A DNA stretch of 28,504 bases from JBAWAP01 sp049589355 (GTDB lineage Bacteria; Chloroflexota; Anaerolineae; VGOG01). The notes under the pieces were generated by a model. That model had not been told where the DNA came from. It did not search any database and worked only from the letters and a program-made list of their open reading frames with translations. A program made the position numbers and the translations under genes. The stretch lies in NCBI GenBank assembly GCA_049589355.1, contig JBAWAP010000078.1:1-28504 (forward strand), read 5' to 3'. Within the stretch, counting starts at the first letter, position 1. Each line of letters starts with the position of its first letter. Shown piece after piece: positions 21,421-28,504 of the stretch.

Positions 21421-21478
21421 GTTCTGCTCCTTGGGGCAATCAACACCATAGCGCTGTTGCCTTCTATAATCGTGTAAG

Positions 21479-21507
21479 ATTATATCATGTGGCCTGGTAA
21501 AAAGCAA
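21479..21507 (-). promoter_or_regulatory. Promoter of the small minus-strand gene
   Basis: On the minus strand TTGCTT (21507-21502) and TATAAT (21484-21479) are separated by 17 bases. The region overlaps the AT-rich intergenic stretch that must also serve the divergent MFS gene, where another TATAAT occurs on the plus strand at 21465-21470. Confidence 0.5.
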
Positions 21508-21534
21508 ACAGGCACAGTTGCACTTGAGGCTACC

Positions 21535-22707
21535 ATGACGACTGTAACTACCGTTCGGGCCGCGGAAGCCGAACGATTTCAGACAGATGGCGTGCTCACC
21601 ATCACCGCCGGGCACGCGGTGCACGATACCTATACTGCCTTCCTGGCCCCTCTCCTGCCGGCCTTTATCTCCAACCTGGCCCTATCCAAGACCGAGGCCG
21701 GACTCCTGTCGGTGTTCATGCAGGGACCGTCGTTGCTCCAGCCCTTCATCGGCCACCTGGCCGACCGGGTCAGCCTGTGCTACTTCGTCATCCTGTCCCC
21801 CACGGTGACCGCCGCGATGATGAGTCTGCTGGGTGTGGCGCCGGGCTACGGGGTGCTGGCTCTGTTGCTGATGGGGGCAGGCGTCAGCTCGGCCAGCCTG
21901 CACGCTGTAGCGCCAGTGATAGCTGGGAACCTGTCGGGCAGGAGCCTGGGCCGGGGCATGGGGTTCTGGATGGTCGGCGGGGAGTTGGGCCGTACTCTGG
22001 GCCCCATCGTGATCGTCAGCGCCGTCCACCTGCTGACCCTGGAGGGCACGCCGTGGCTGATGATCGGTGGCCTGCTGACCTCGGCCATCCTCTACGTCCG
22101 GCTCAAAGGCGTGCCCACACAGCCCGCCAACGCCGGGCAGGGACTCCCCTGGCGACAGGCATTGCAGAGCATGGGGCCGCTTCTGGTTCCGCTGGCAGGC
22201 ATCATCGTGGCGCGTTCTTTCATGGTCAGATCGCTGACCACCTTCCTGCCCACTTTTCTGAGCGAGGAGGGCGCCGACCTCTGGTTGGCCGGTGCCTCCC
22301 TCTCGCTCCTGGAAGCAGGGGGCGTGGTGGGCGCGTTACTGGGGGGCGCGATGAGCGACCGGCTGGGCCGCCGGCTGGTTCTCTGTATCTCAATGCTGAC
22401 GACGCCGCTTCTCATCTTTGTCTTTTTGGCGGTTGAAGGTTGGCCCCAGTTCCCGCTCCTGCTGATGATGGGCTTCACTGCCCTGTCCGTCACGCCTGTC
22501 GTCATGGCCCTGGTGCAGGAGAGCTTTCCTGAGAACCGGGCGCTGGCTAACGGCGTCTACATGTCGCTGAGTTTCGTTCTCGGCTCAGTAGTGGTAGTGG
22601 TGCTGGGGGCGATGGGGGACCTGTTCGGGCTGCGCCTGGCATTTACCGCCAGCGCGGTCATTACATCGCTGGGGCTGCCTCTCATCCTTCTGCTGCCGCG
22701 AAAGTAG
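21535..22707 (+). CDS. MFS transporter, fosmidomycin-resistance (Fsr)-like
   Basis: The 390-residue product is a 12-helix MFS protein. The start of helix 1, LTITAGHAVHDTYTAFLAPLLPAF, resembles the GHxxxDxxxxxxxPLLP signature of Fsr-like exporters. The A motif appears as GHLADRVSLCY and its second-half counterpart as GGAMSDRLGRRLVL. These proteins typically export drugs or metabolites by proton antiport. ATG 21535 is chosen because GAGG lies six bases upstream and homology begins soon after; the frame is open to an ATG at 21487, which would add 16 residues overlapping the promoter region. It ends 200 bp before the TIR-CHAT gene; no functional link is evident. Confidence 0.83.
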   Translation: MTTVTTVRAAEAERFQTDGVLTITAGHAVHDTYTAFLAPLLPAFISNLALSKTEAGLLSVFMQGPSLLQPFIGHLADRVSLCYFVILSPTVTAAMMSLLGVAPGYGVLALLLMGAGVSSASLHAVAPVIAGNLSGRSLGRGMGFWMVGGELGRTLGPIVIVSAVHLLTLEGTPWLMIGGLLTSAILYVRLKGVPTQPANAGQGLPWRQALQSMGPLLVPLAGIIVARSFMVRSLTTFLPTFLSEEGADLWLAGASLSLLEAGGVVGALLGGAMSDRLGRRLVLCISMLTTPLLIFVFLAVEGWPQFPLLLMMGFTALSVTPVVMALVQESFPENRALANGVYMSLSFVLGSVVVVVLGAMGDLFGLRLAFTASAVITSLGLPLILLLPRK

Positions 22708-22806
22708 GGGACGAGGTGGGCCCGTATCGGCTCGGTGTGACTGGTCGAATGGTCAGCCTGGCTTTGATGAGCCTTGCCAGGTAGCACAATAATGGGGTGT
22801 GCCCAG

Positions 22807-22835
22807 TTGCATTGGCGAAAGTGGTGTGATATAAT
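22807..22835 (+). promoter_or_regulatory. Promoter of the TIR-CHAT-NB-ARC gene
   Basis: TTGCAT (22807-22812) and a perfect TATAAT (22830-22835) are separated by 17 bases. The predicted start near 22842 gives a leader of about 65 bases, ending in a strong AAGGAGG (22894-22900) seven bases before the ATG. I see no operator palindrome. Confidence 0.65.
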
Positions 22836-22907
22836 CGCTACGGTAGTCGGATTCGGAGAATGCTGCCTAGTCATCGGCTATGAGCATGACAGCAAGGAGG
22901 TCGTCCC

Positions 22908-25900
22908 ATGACCGCCGACCACATCTTTATCTCCCACGCCACAGCGGACGACGTCTTCGTCCGAGACCTGCGTCAGGCCCTGGGGAGCCTGGGCCTGAGC
23001 GTGTGGGTGGACTCGCGCAAGCTGCGCGGCGGCGACAAGCTGGCCCGCGAGGTCGAACTGGCCATCGAGGAAGCGCGCCAGGTCCTCGTCGTCCTCAGCC
23101 CCAACACCATTAACTCTCCGTGGGTGCGCCGGGAGATCGGGAAGGCCCTGGAGGTTGAGAAGCGGCGCGGAGACGACGACTACCGCGTGATCCCGCTCCT
23201 GCTGCCAGGGGTGCAGCCGGCGGCTCTGCCACTGTGGTTCGACGAAGAGCCCCTGGCCGTGCCCATCCGGCTGGGGCCCGGCGGGCTGAGCGAGGCCCTG
23301 CCCCGTATCCTCACCGCCCTGGGGGAGCGCCTGCCCACCGACCACGAGACCATCCAGGCCGTCGCGCCGCGGCCGGTGGAAGAGCTGGTGCTGGAGCTGC
23401 GTGACCCCCGCGTGACTCTCCGCGAGGGGAAACGCCAGGTCACGGCTACGGCCACCCTGGTCTACCAGCCGGCCCACTACGCCGCCCGACAGGTCGAGAG
23501 CAGCCGCTACCTCTTCACCGCCCCCCTGGGCCCCATCGAGCTCGACGAGCTGCGCTGGTACCTGGAGGAGTACGCCCTGTGGCCGGCCGGCGTGTTCCAG
23601 GAGCGGGCCGAGCGCATTGAAGGGCAACTGCCGCAGTGGGGCCGGGCGCTGTACCAGGCCGCCCTGGGAGTGCCCACCGCTCAGGAGGCCCTCACCGCCT
23701 GGCGGCAGGCCGCCGATGGCGTCGAGCGGCGGCTCTCGGTGTGGGTGGATGCTGAGTTGCCTGCGGGCAGCCGCGAGGAGGACCAGGCAGCCGCGCGGGA
23801 AGCCGCCAGCGACCTGCTGACCCTGCCCTGGGAGCTGCTCCACGACGGTCGCGGCCACCTGTTCCGGGGCAAGGACGCCGTGCGCGTCCGCCGCCGGCTG
23901 CCCAACCGCCGGCCCCAGCCCGTCCGGCTGACGAAGCTGCCCATCCGCATCCTGCTGGTCAGCCCGCGGCCCGAGGACGAGCACACGGGCTACTTCGATC
24001 ACCGCAGCAGCGGGCTGCCGCTGATGGAGGCGGTGGAAAACCTGGGGGAGCTGGTGGAGCTCACCGTCCTCACGCCCCCCACCTTCCCCGCCCTGGAGGA
24101 GGCCCTGCGCCGCGCCGATGAAGCGGACGAGCCCTTCGACGTGGTCCACTTCGACGGCCACGGGGTGTACGACCGCAAGCTGGGCCTGGGGGCATTGTGC
24201 TTCGAGGAACCCAGGGACACCCACAAGCTGGAGCGGCGGGGGATGCAACTGGTCCACGCCGAGAAGCTGGCCGAGGTGATCCGAGGCTACCGCATCCCGC
24301 TGGTGTTTCTGGACGCCTGCCAGACCGCCCACGTCGAAGAGGACCCCACGGCCTCCGTGGCCGCCAAGCTGCTGGACGAGGGCGTGACCTCGGTGGTGGC
24401 TATGAGCCACAGCGTGCTGGTGGAGACGGCCCGCCGCTTCATCCAGGCCTTCTACGCCGAGCTGGCGCGGGGGGCGCCGGTGGGAAAGGCCATGCTGGCC
24501 GGCCAGCTCGCCCTGAGCGGCGACACCTACCGCGGCGCGGTCATGGGCGCCGGCGAGTTGCACCTGCAGGACTGGTTCGTGCCGGTGCTGTACCAGGAGG
24601 AGCGGGATCCGCAGTTGATCACCGCGCTGCCGCCCCAGACCGTCCGGCGGCTCCAGGCGCGGCAGCGCCGGCTGAGCCTGGGCGACCTGCCCGAGCCGCC
24701 GCCCCACACCTTCATCGGGCGCAGCCGGGAGCTCCTGGCCCTGGAGCGGTTGCTGCACGCGGAGCCGTACGCCGTGGTGCGCGGGCCGGGGGGCATTGGC
24801 AAGACCACCCTGGCCGTGGAGCTGGCCCGCTGGCTGGTGCGCACTGGCCGCTTCCGGCGCGCCGCCTTCGCCAGCCTGGAGACCTACAGCGATGCCCGGG
24901 GCGTGCTGGACACCCTGGGCCGGCAACTGCTGCCCGACGGCGACCGCTACTCCGTGGCCCAGTACCCCAGCCTGGAGAGGGCGCTGCAGCCCGTGGAGCG
25001 CGCCCTGGCCGACCAGCCCACGCTCATCGTGCTGGACAACCTGGAGAGCGTGCTGCCCGACGCGGAAGGCCATGCCCCGCCCGGCGCCGCCCCGGTGGAC
25101 GATCTGTTCGATCTGTGCCAGGCCCTGCTGAACGCCCACCCGGCCACGCGCCTGGCCTTCACCAGCCGCCAGCCGCTGCCTCCCCCCTTCGACGATGGCC
25201 GGATCCCGCCTCTGGGCGCGCTGACGCGGGACGACGCCGTGAAACTGGTGGAGCGGGTGATGGCCCAGGAGGGCTGGGAGCCGCCGGCGACCGACCCCGG
25301 CACCACCCCCCAGGAGATCACCGAGTTGGTGGAGGCGGTGAACCGCCACCCCAGGGCGCTGGTGCTGCTGGCGCGGGAGGTGGCCCGGCGCGGTGTGCGC
25401 GCCACCACCGAGAACCTGCACCACCTGATGCGGGAGCTGCACCAGCGGCATCCCGACGACCGGGAGCGCTCCCTGTTCGCCAGCGTGGAGCTCTCCCTGC
25501 GCCGGCTGGCAGCGGATGTGCGTCAACGGATAAACGGAGTGGGTGTGTTTCAGGGCGGTGCTCAGTTAAACGTCATGGCGCACGTGTTGGATGTGGATGT
25601 GGAAACGGCACGCAACCTAGCCATAGAGTTGATTGACGTGGGGCTGGGCGAGGACATGGGGTACGGGCACCTGCGGCTGGACCCGGCCCTGCCGGCCTAC
25701 CTGCTGGGGGAGCTGGACGAGGCGGAGCGGGACGCGCTGCGGGCGCGCTGGGGCCAGGCAATGACTGAACTGACGGGTTTTCTCTACGAGCAAATCTTCA
25801 AAGACACCCAGCTCGCATTCACGCTGACGCTGCTGGAGCTGCCCAACCTGCTGACCATGCTGGTTTGGGCCCAGGAGAACCTGCCGGCGGAGCAGGTGGT

Positions 25901-27266
25901 GGAGCTGGCGGGCAAGGTGGAAGTGCTGCTCGCCCAGTTGGGCCGGCCTCAAGCCCTGGCCCAGGCCTCCCGGGTGCGGGAGCAGGCAGCCCAGGCCCTG
26001 GGGGAGTGGAGCCACGCCCGATTCGCGGCCGAGAGCGCGAACATGGATCGGCTGCTGGAGCGGGGCGACCTGCCCGGCGCCCACGCCACCGCCCGGCAAC
26101 TCCTGCAGCGCTGCCTGGCCAGTGGGGAGGGCGCGTATCCTGAGGCAGCGTACGATACCGCGTACGTCCATTGGCAGCTTGGGAGGGTGCTGCGATTCAT
26201 GGGAGCGGCCGAAGCGGCGCTGGAGCCCCTGGCCGAGGCGCAGCAGCGCTTCCAACGCCTGGCCGACGCCGGGGATGCCAGCGCCGCAGGGATGGCTTCC
26301 ACAGCAATCAGCGAGCGTGCGGATTGCTTGCGACTTTTAGGGCGATTGGATGAAGCCGCAGTAGCTTATGATGAGGCAATCGAACTTTCTGAGGAACTTG
26401 ATAGGAAGAGAGATGTGGCTGTTAGCAAAGGTCAACTCGGCACGGTCCGCATGCTGCAGGAGCGCTACGACGAGGCGCTGGCCATCTACGCCGAAGCCCG
26501 CGACGTCTTCGAGGGCGTGGGCGAGCCCCGCAGCGTGGCGACGGCCTGGCATCAGATGGGCATGGTGCACCGAAGGGCCGGCCAGTTCGACCAGGCCGAG
26601 CGGGCCTATCGCCAGTCGCTGGCCATCAAGGTGCGGCTGAAAGACCGCGAAGGCGAGGCATCTGACCTCTTCGAGTTGGGTGGGCTGTACGTTGGCATTG
26701 GGCGGCTAGAAGAGGCTGTGACCTTCTTCCAGCAGGCCGCGGATATCTGTATTGAGCTGCAGAATCGATATCGTGAGGGGATGGTCCGCAACAACCTGGC
26801 CGATACCCTCATCAAGCTGGAGCGGTATGATGAGGCGCGCCGCGAGCTGGAGCGAGCCATTGAGTGCTTTGAGCCCTTCGGCCACGCCGCCCAACCGTGG
26901 AAGGCGTGGACACTGCTGCACGACCTGGAGCGGGAGGCCGGGGACCCCCAGGCCGCCGCCCATGCCCGCCAGCAGGCCGTGCAGACCTACCTGGCCTACC
27001 GCCGTGCCGGTGGGGAGAGCCGGATGCCTGGTGCCAGGCTCTGCGCTCTGGTAGCCCGGGCCATCGGGCAAGGCGACATCAGCGAGGCAGAACAACTCCT
27101 CGCCCAGCTTTTGAGCGCGGACCCCGAACCATGGGCACAGGCCATGATCCCCAAACTCCAGGCCATCCTCCAGGGCGGCCACGACCCCGCCCTGGCCACG
27201 GACCCCAACCTGGACTACGACGACGCCGCAGAACTGCAACTCCTGCTGGAGGCTCTGGGGTCATGA
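22908..27266 (+). CDS. TIR-CHAT-NB-ARC(STAND)-TPR protein, candidate NLR-like immune receptor
   Basis: One 1452-residue protein carries four modules. A TIR domain (about 1-135: DHIFISHATADD, then SPWVRREIGKALE with E76 at the position of the NADase glutamate) is followed by a CHAT caspase-like domain (about 160-565). CHAT keeps its prelude LLTLPWELLHDGRG, catalytic H418 in VVHFDGHGVYD and C471 in VFLDACQTA. A STAND/NB-ARC NTPase (about 600-950) has the P-loop GPGGIGKTT (626-634), Walker B LIVLDNLE (D710), FTSR (751-754) and a winged-helix part. TPR repeats fill about 1000-1430 (for example RYDEALAIYAEARDVFEGVG and QFDQAERAYRQSLAIK). By analogy, ligand binding to the TPRs would drive oligomerisation, activating NAD cleavage, proteolysis or both. 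The promoter and AAGGAGG ribosome binding site are strong. The gene stands alone. Large antisense frames across it are GC artefacts. Confidence 0.93.
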   Translation: MTADHIFISHATADDVFVRDLRQALGSLGLSVWVDSRKLRGGDKLAREVELAIEEARQVLVVLSPNTINSPWVRREIGKALEVEKRRGDDDYRVIPLLLPGVQPAALPLWFDEEPLAVPIRLGPGGLSEALPRILTALGERLPTDHETIQAVAPRPVEELVLELRDPRVTLREGKRQVTATATLVYQPAHYAARQVESSRYLFTAPLGPIELDELRWYLEEYALWPAGVFQERAERIEGQLPQWGRALYQAALGVPTAQEALTAWRQAADGVERRLSVWVDAELPAGSREEDQAAAREAASDLLTLPWELLHDGRGHLFRGKDAVRVRRRLPNRRPQPVRLTKLPIRILLVSPRPEDEHTGYFDHRSSGLPLMEAVENLGELVELTVLTPPTFPALEEALRRADEADEPFDVVHFDGHGVYDRKLGLGALCFEEPRDTHKLERRGMQLVHAEKLAEVIRGYRIPLVFLDACQTAHVEEDPTASVAAKLLDEGVTSVVAMSHSVLVETARRFIQAFYAELARGAPVGKAMLAGQLALSGDTYRGAVMGAGELHLQDWFVPVLYQEERDPQLITALPPQTVRRLQARQRRLSLGDLPEPPPHTFIGRSRELLALERLLHAEPYAVVRGPGGIGKTTLAVELARWLVRTGRFRRAAFASLETYSDARGVLDTLGRQLLPDGDRYSVAQYPSLERALQPVERALADQPTLIVLDNLESVLPDAEGHAPPGAAPVDDLFDLCQALLNAHPATRLAFTSRQPLPPPFDDGRIPPLGALTRDDAVKLVERVMAQEGWEPPATDPGTTPQEITELVEAVNRHPRALVLLAREVARRGVRATTENLHHLMRELHQRHPDDRERSLFASVELSLRRLAADVRQRINGVGVFQGGAQLNVMAHVLDVDVETARNLAIELIDVGLGEDMGYGHLRLDPALPAYLLGELDEAERDALRARWGQAMTELTGFLYEQIFKDTQLAFTLTLLELPNLLTMLVWAQENLPAEQVVELAGKVEVLLAQLGRPQALAQASRVREQAAQALGEWSHARFAAESANMDRLLERGDLPGAHATARQLLQRCLASGEGAYPEAAYDTAYVHWQLGRVLRFMGAAEAALEPLAEAQQRFQRLADAGDASAAGMASTAISERADCLRLLGRLDEAAVAYDEAIELSEELDRKRDVAVSKGQLGTVRMLQERYDEALAIYAEARDVFEGVGEPRSVATAWHQMGMVHRRAGQFDQAERAYRQSLAIKVRLKDREGEASDLFELGGLYVGIGRLEEAVTFFQQAADICIELQNRYREGMVRNNLADTLIKLERYDEARRELERAIECFEPFGHAAQPWKAWTLLHDLEREAGDPQAAAHARQQAVQTYLAYRRAGGESRMPGARLCALVARAIGQGDISEAEQLLAQLLSADPEPWAQAMIPKLQAILQGGHDPALATDPNLDYDDAAELQLLLEALGS

Positions 27267-27677
27267 AGGGCGCGGAATCCTTGCGAACGGTTGGGGCGGA
27301 GATTTCAAGTCCAAGACGCCTTCGATAGTGGGGATTCTGTCATGGAGACCTATTTTGCTGAACCTTCGCAAGGATGACCCACAAACGGCCCTCATTCTTC
27401 CTTCACCCCAACGCCGCTGGCCCTCGCCTGGCCTTGCCTGGATGCCATCAACATCGCTTTTTGCGACCCGCCTGTTCTTCCAATCTATCACCCCAGTGGC
27501 GAAACCCCAAGGAGGCCGATCTTGAACGTGAAGTGGTGGTCTACCATCGCTGCCTGGGCCGAAGCGCCGTGCCCATGACCCGGCAACCGCTGGTGCTGCA
27601 ACTGGAACAGCCGCTGAAGGAAGTGTACGTGGCGGTCTCGATGGCCGAGTAGCCGCCAGGCTCTCCGCCCCCCCGAT

Positions 27678-27696
27678 CCCCCCCAACTCTGGGGGG
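27678..27696. repeat. C6/G6 hairpin
   Basis: CCCCCC (27679-27684), AACTCT and GGGGGG (27691-27696) form a simple strong hairpin followed by AAATA. It resembles a common intergenic CCCCCCAA...GGGGGG repeat. Confidence 0.7.
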
Positions 27697-27772
27697 AAAT
27701 AGGGGCATTAAGACGGATGTCCGATGAAAAAACGCCAAGGGTGCTCGCTGACCTGATTCGCCGTGGCATGAT

Positions 27773-27795
27773 CCTTCGACTATGCTCAGGACAGG
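27773..27795 (+). repeat. CTTCGAC ... CTCAGGACA-type short repeat, copy 2
   Basis: CCTTCGAC, a 4-base core TATG, then CTCAGGACAGG. It has the same ends as the copy at 16677-16698 in the opposite orientation. Confidence 0.7.
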
Positions 27796-27804
27796 CGTGC
27801 CACG

Positions 27805-27889
27805 GCTACGGAACTGCCACCCCGTAAACGGGGTTCCTGAGCCCGATTCATCGGGCGGAAGCTCCGTAGCACGGCGACTTTATCGCCGT
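27805..27889. repeat. Multi-hairpin element
   Basis: The outer stem GCTACGGA (27805-27812) with TCCGTAGC (27863-27870) encloses two hairpins. These are ACCCCG-TAAA-CGGGGT (27819-27834) and GCCCGAT-TC-ATCGGGC (27841-27856). A third hairpin, ACGGCGA-CTTTA-TCGCCGT (27871-27889), follows at once. All stems are perfect. The layout resembles a folded RNA or a clustered REP-like element lying just upstream of a promoter. Confidence 0.75.
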
Positions 27890-27914
27890 ATGGCTCTGCA
27901 TGGCATTTCAATTC

Positions 27915-27943
27915 TTGCCAAACGGGGTGAAATCTGGTATACT
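27915..27943 (+). promoter_or_regulatory. Promoter of the small hypothetical gene
   Basis: TTGCCA (27915-27920) and TATACT (27938-27943) are separated by exactly 17 bases. The predicted start near 27950 lies only about 10 bases before the ATG at 27960, so the message would have a very short leader. Confidence 0.6.
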
Positions 27944-27959
27944 GTTTGTAGAGGTGAGT

Positions 27960-28307
27960 ATGGACGAGAAAGAAGCAGTAAGGAACTATGTCGAGGCAGA
28001 GGCCGCAGGCAAAGCCAGAGAGCCGGTCTTGGTGGCCTCTTTCAACCCACCCAATGACCCAATCGCTGCCAGGGTCTATAGGGTAGATTTCACGCCTGGC
28101 GAAGCCTGGATAGGCGGAGCGCCGAAGTGGTGGTGGGTTGTGGTTAGCAAGTTGCCGATGAATCTCTACGACGGTGGGAAATTCACTGCCGATGAGGTCT
28201 ACAGCTTTCACCTCGGGGTCATGCTGAGGTATGCCCACAGCCAAGGCTATCCAGATGTCCCTGACTTCCTGCTAGACTGGACAGCAACGGGCGCACCCTC
28301 TGACTGA
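27960..28307 (+). CDS. Hypothetical protein, 115 aa
   Basis: I do not recognise a family. The product has an acidic helical start (MDEKEAVRNYVEAEAAGKAR) and a compact beta-rich middle (PVLVASFNPPNDPIAARVYRVDF). A tryptophan-rich segment (GEAWIGGAPKWWWVVVS) follows, then a helical end with YSFHLGVMLRYAHSQGYPDVP. There is no signal peptide or membrane helix. ATG 27960 is preferred because GAGGTG lies a few bases upstream and the predicted transcription start is at about 27950, which excludes the in-frame TTG or ATG codons further upstream. It is monocistronic, followed by the heptad hairpin and metG. Several neighbouring repeats suggest a fluid region. Confidence 0.7.
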   Translation: MDEKEAVRNYVEAEAAGKAREPVLVASFNPPNDPIAARVYRVDFTPGEAWIGGAPKWWWVVVSKLPMNLYDGGKFTADEVYSFHLGVMLRYAHSQGYPDVPDFLLDWTATGAPSD

Positions 28308-28322
28308 GCAAGTACTGCTGAA

Positions 28323-28399
28323 GTGATGAGGAATAGTAACGAGGAACGAGTAATGAGTTACGAGTTCCCTCATTGCTCGTTCCTCTTTACCTATTTCTC
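28323..28399. repeat. Heptad-period inverted repeat before metG
   Basis: Left-hand units end in GAG (TAACGAG, GAACGAG, TAATGAG, TTACGAG) and right-hand units end in CTC (TTCCCTC, ATTGCTC, GTTCCTC, ATTTCTC). Positions 28341-28357 pair with 28369-28385 with a single G-T type mismatch and an 11-base loop. Confidence 0.88.
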
Positions 28400-28420
28400 A
28401 CTTATGAGGGAGGAATCAAA

Positions 28421-28504
28421 ATGGGGGATAAGATCTTAGTGGCCGTCGCCTGGCCTTATGCATCGTCATACGTCCACGTAGGTAACGTGGCTGGAGTGTA
28501 CCTG
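28421..28504 (+). CDS. metG: Methionyl-tRNA synthetase-like, N-terminal fragment (runs off the window)
   Basis: The first 28 codons include ILVAVAWPYASSYVHVGNVA, which matches the start of class I methionyl-tRNA synthetases around the AWPYANGxxHIGH signature. The enzyme charges initiator and elongator tRNA-Met. GAGGGAGGAA (28406-28415) precedes the ATG. The class I HIGH motif reads HVGN here, keeping the first histidine but not the second. Only the N-terminus is visible, so another class I synthetase of the same subgroup cannot be excluded. Confidence 0.75.
   Translation, partial: MGDKILVAVAWPYASSYVHVGNVAGVYL

Larger units (their letters stand above)
27267..27959. other. Gene-free stretch of repeat debris
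   Basis: I find no convincing gene here. The sequence holds an inverted repeat of ATCCTTGCGAACGGTT (27277-27292) against AACCTTCGCAAGGAT (27361-27375, one base shorter), which could end the preceding transcript. It also holds a C6/G6 hairpin, a CTTCGAC-type repeat, a multi-hairpin element and the promoter of the next gene. A short frame at 27575-27652 (25 codons, starting MTRQPLVLQLEQPL) has coding-like composition but no ribosome binding site. Confidence 0.55.

Noticed and set aside
22878..25526. An 882-codon open frame antisense to the TIR-CHAT gene
   Set aside because: It arises from extreme GC bias at third codon positions of the real gene; the translation is low-complexity (Q, G, H, A-rich) with no ribosome binding site or recognisable domain.
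27575..27652. A 25-codon plus-strand frame starting MTRQPLVLQLEQPL as a small downstream partner of the receptor
   Set aside because: The start lacks a ribosome binding site, lies more than 300 bp from the receptor gene and has no recognisable pattern.

Overview
The window reads as a piece of an uncultured Chloroflexota genome, most likely Anaerolineae or a relative. The reasons are indirect. A secreted protein ends in a YLPVVLKN-type tail and another in a VNKxGLLxPW-type membrane tail, both of which I associate with this group. There is an ArsA ATPase with a C-terminal HSP20-like domain, a bS22/mS38-type mini ribosomal protein, and many short palindromic intergenic repeats. No rRNA or tRNA gene and no CRISPR array is visible. 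Start codons are mixed (ATG, GTG, possibly TTG), and TAA, TAG and TGA all end genes.

Layout. Positions 1-3401 are visibly more AT-rich than the rest and hold a membrane-anchored TPR-like protein, a degenerate histidine-phosphatase-fold protein, a hexapeptide-repeat acyltransferase and a SAM methyltransferase, which look like cell-surface glycan accessory genes. Positions 3464-5367 hold a large secreted protein and a 31-residue ribosomal protein gene. Positions 5489-10797 are a tightly packed + strand run: long-form nucleotide-sugar pyrophosphorylase (RmlA type), a DUF433/DUF5615 toxin-antitoxin-like pair, a B12-binding-type radical SAM enzyme, a BKACE enzyme and a class III aminotransferase. 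A broken hypothetical gene and rmlB follow (10779-12397), ending at a bidirectional terminator.

Positions 12610-16838 form a minus-strand unit. A good promoter is followed by a long structured leader, a knotted-type carbamoyltransferase, a REP-associated transposase flanked by identical palindromes and interrupted by a stop codon, a second divergent carbamoyltransferase, and ArsA-HSP20. A divergent promoter points towards a secreted, membrane-tailed protein (17389-17910). After that come RNase Z, a nucleotidyltransferase remnant, a small membrane protein, and two MFS transporters separated by an orphan minus-strand small gene.

The most striking gene is at 22908-27266. It encodes one 1452-residue protein with a TIR domain, a CHAT (caspase-like) protease domain, an NB-ARC/STAND NTPase and a TPR array, driven by a clear promoter and a strong ribosome binding site. 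Both effector domains keep their catalytic residues. It resembles an NLR-like bacterial immune receptor with two killing outputs. Its 3' half is a mosaic of very GC-rich and more ordinary sequence, as expected if its sensor part is exchanged between paralogues. The last 1.2 kb hold repeat debris, a small unknown gene and the first 28 codons of a methionyl-tRNA synthetase-like gene.

A second theme is the density of short repeats. At least six loci have a seven-base period with different unit sequences, and three of these fold into long hairpins. There are also REP palindromes, a CTTCGAC/CTCAGGACA-type repeat present twice, and a multi-hairpin element. All functional calls rest on reading translated sequence and motifs by eye; no database search was possible.
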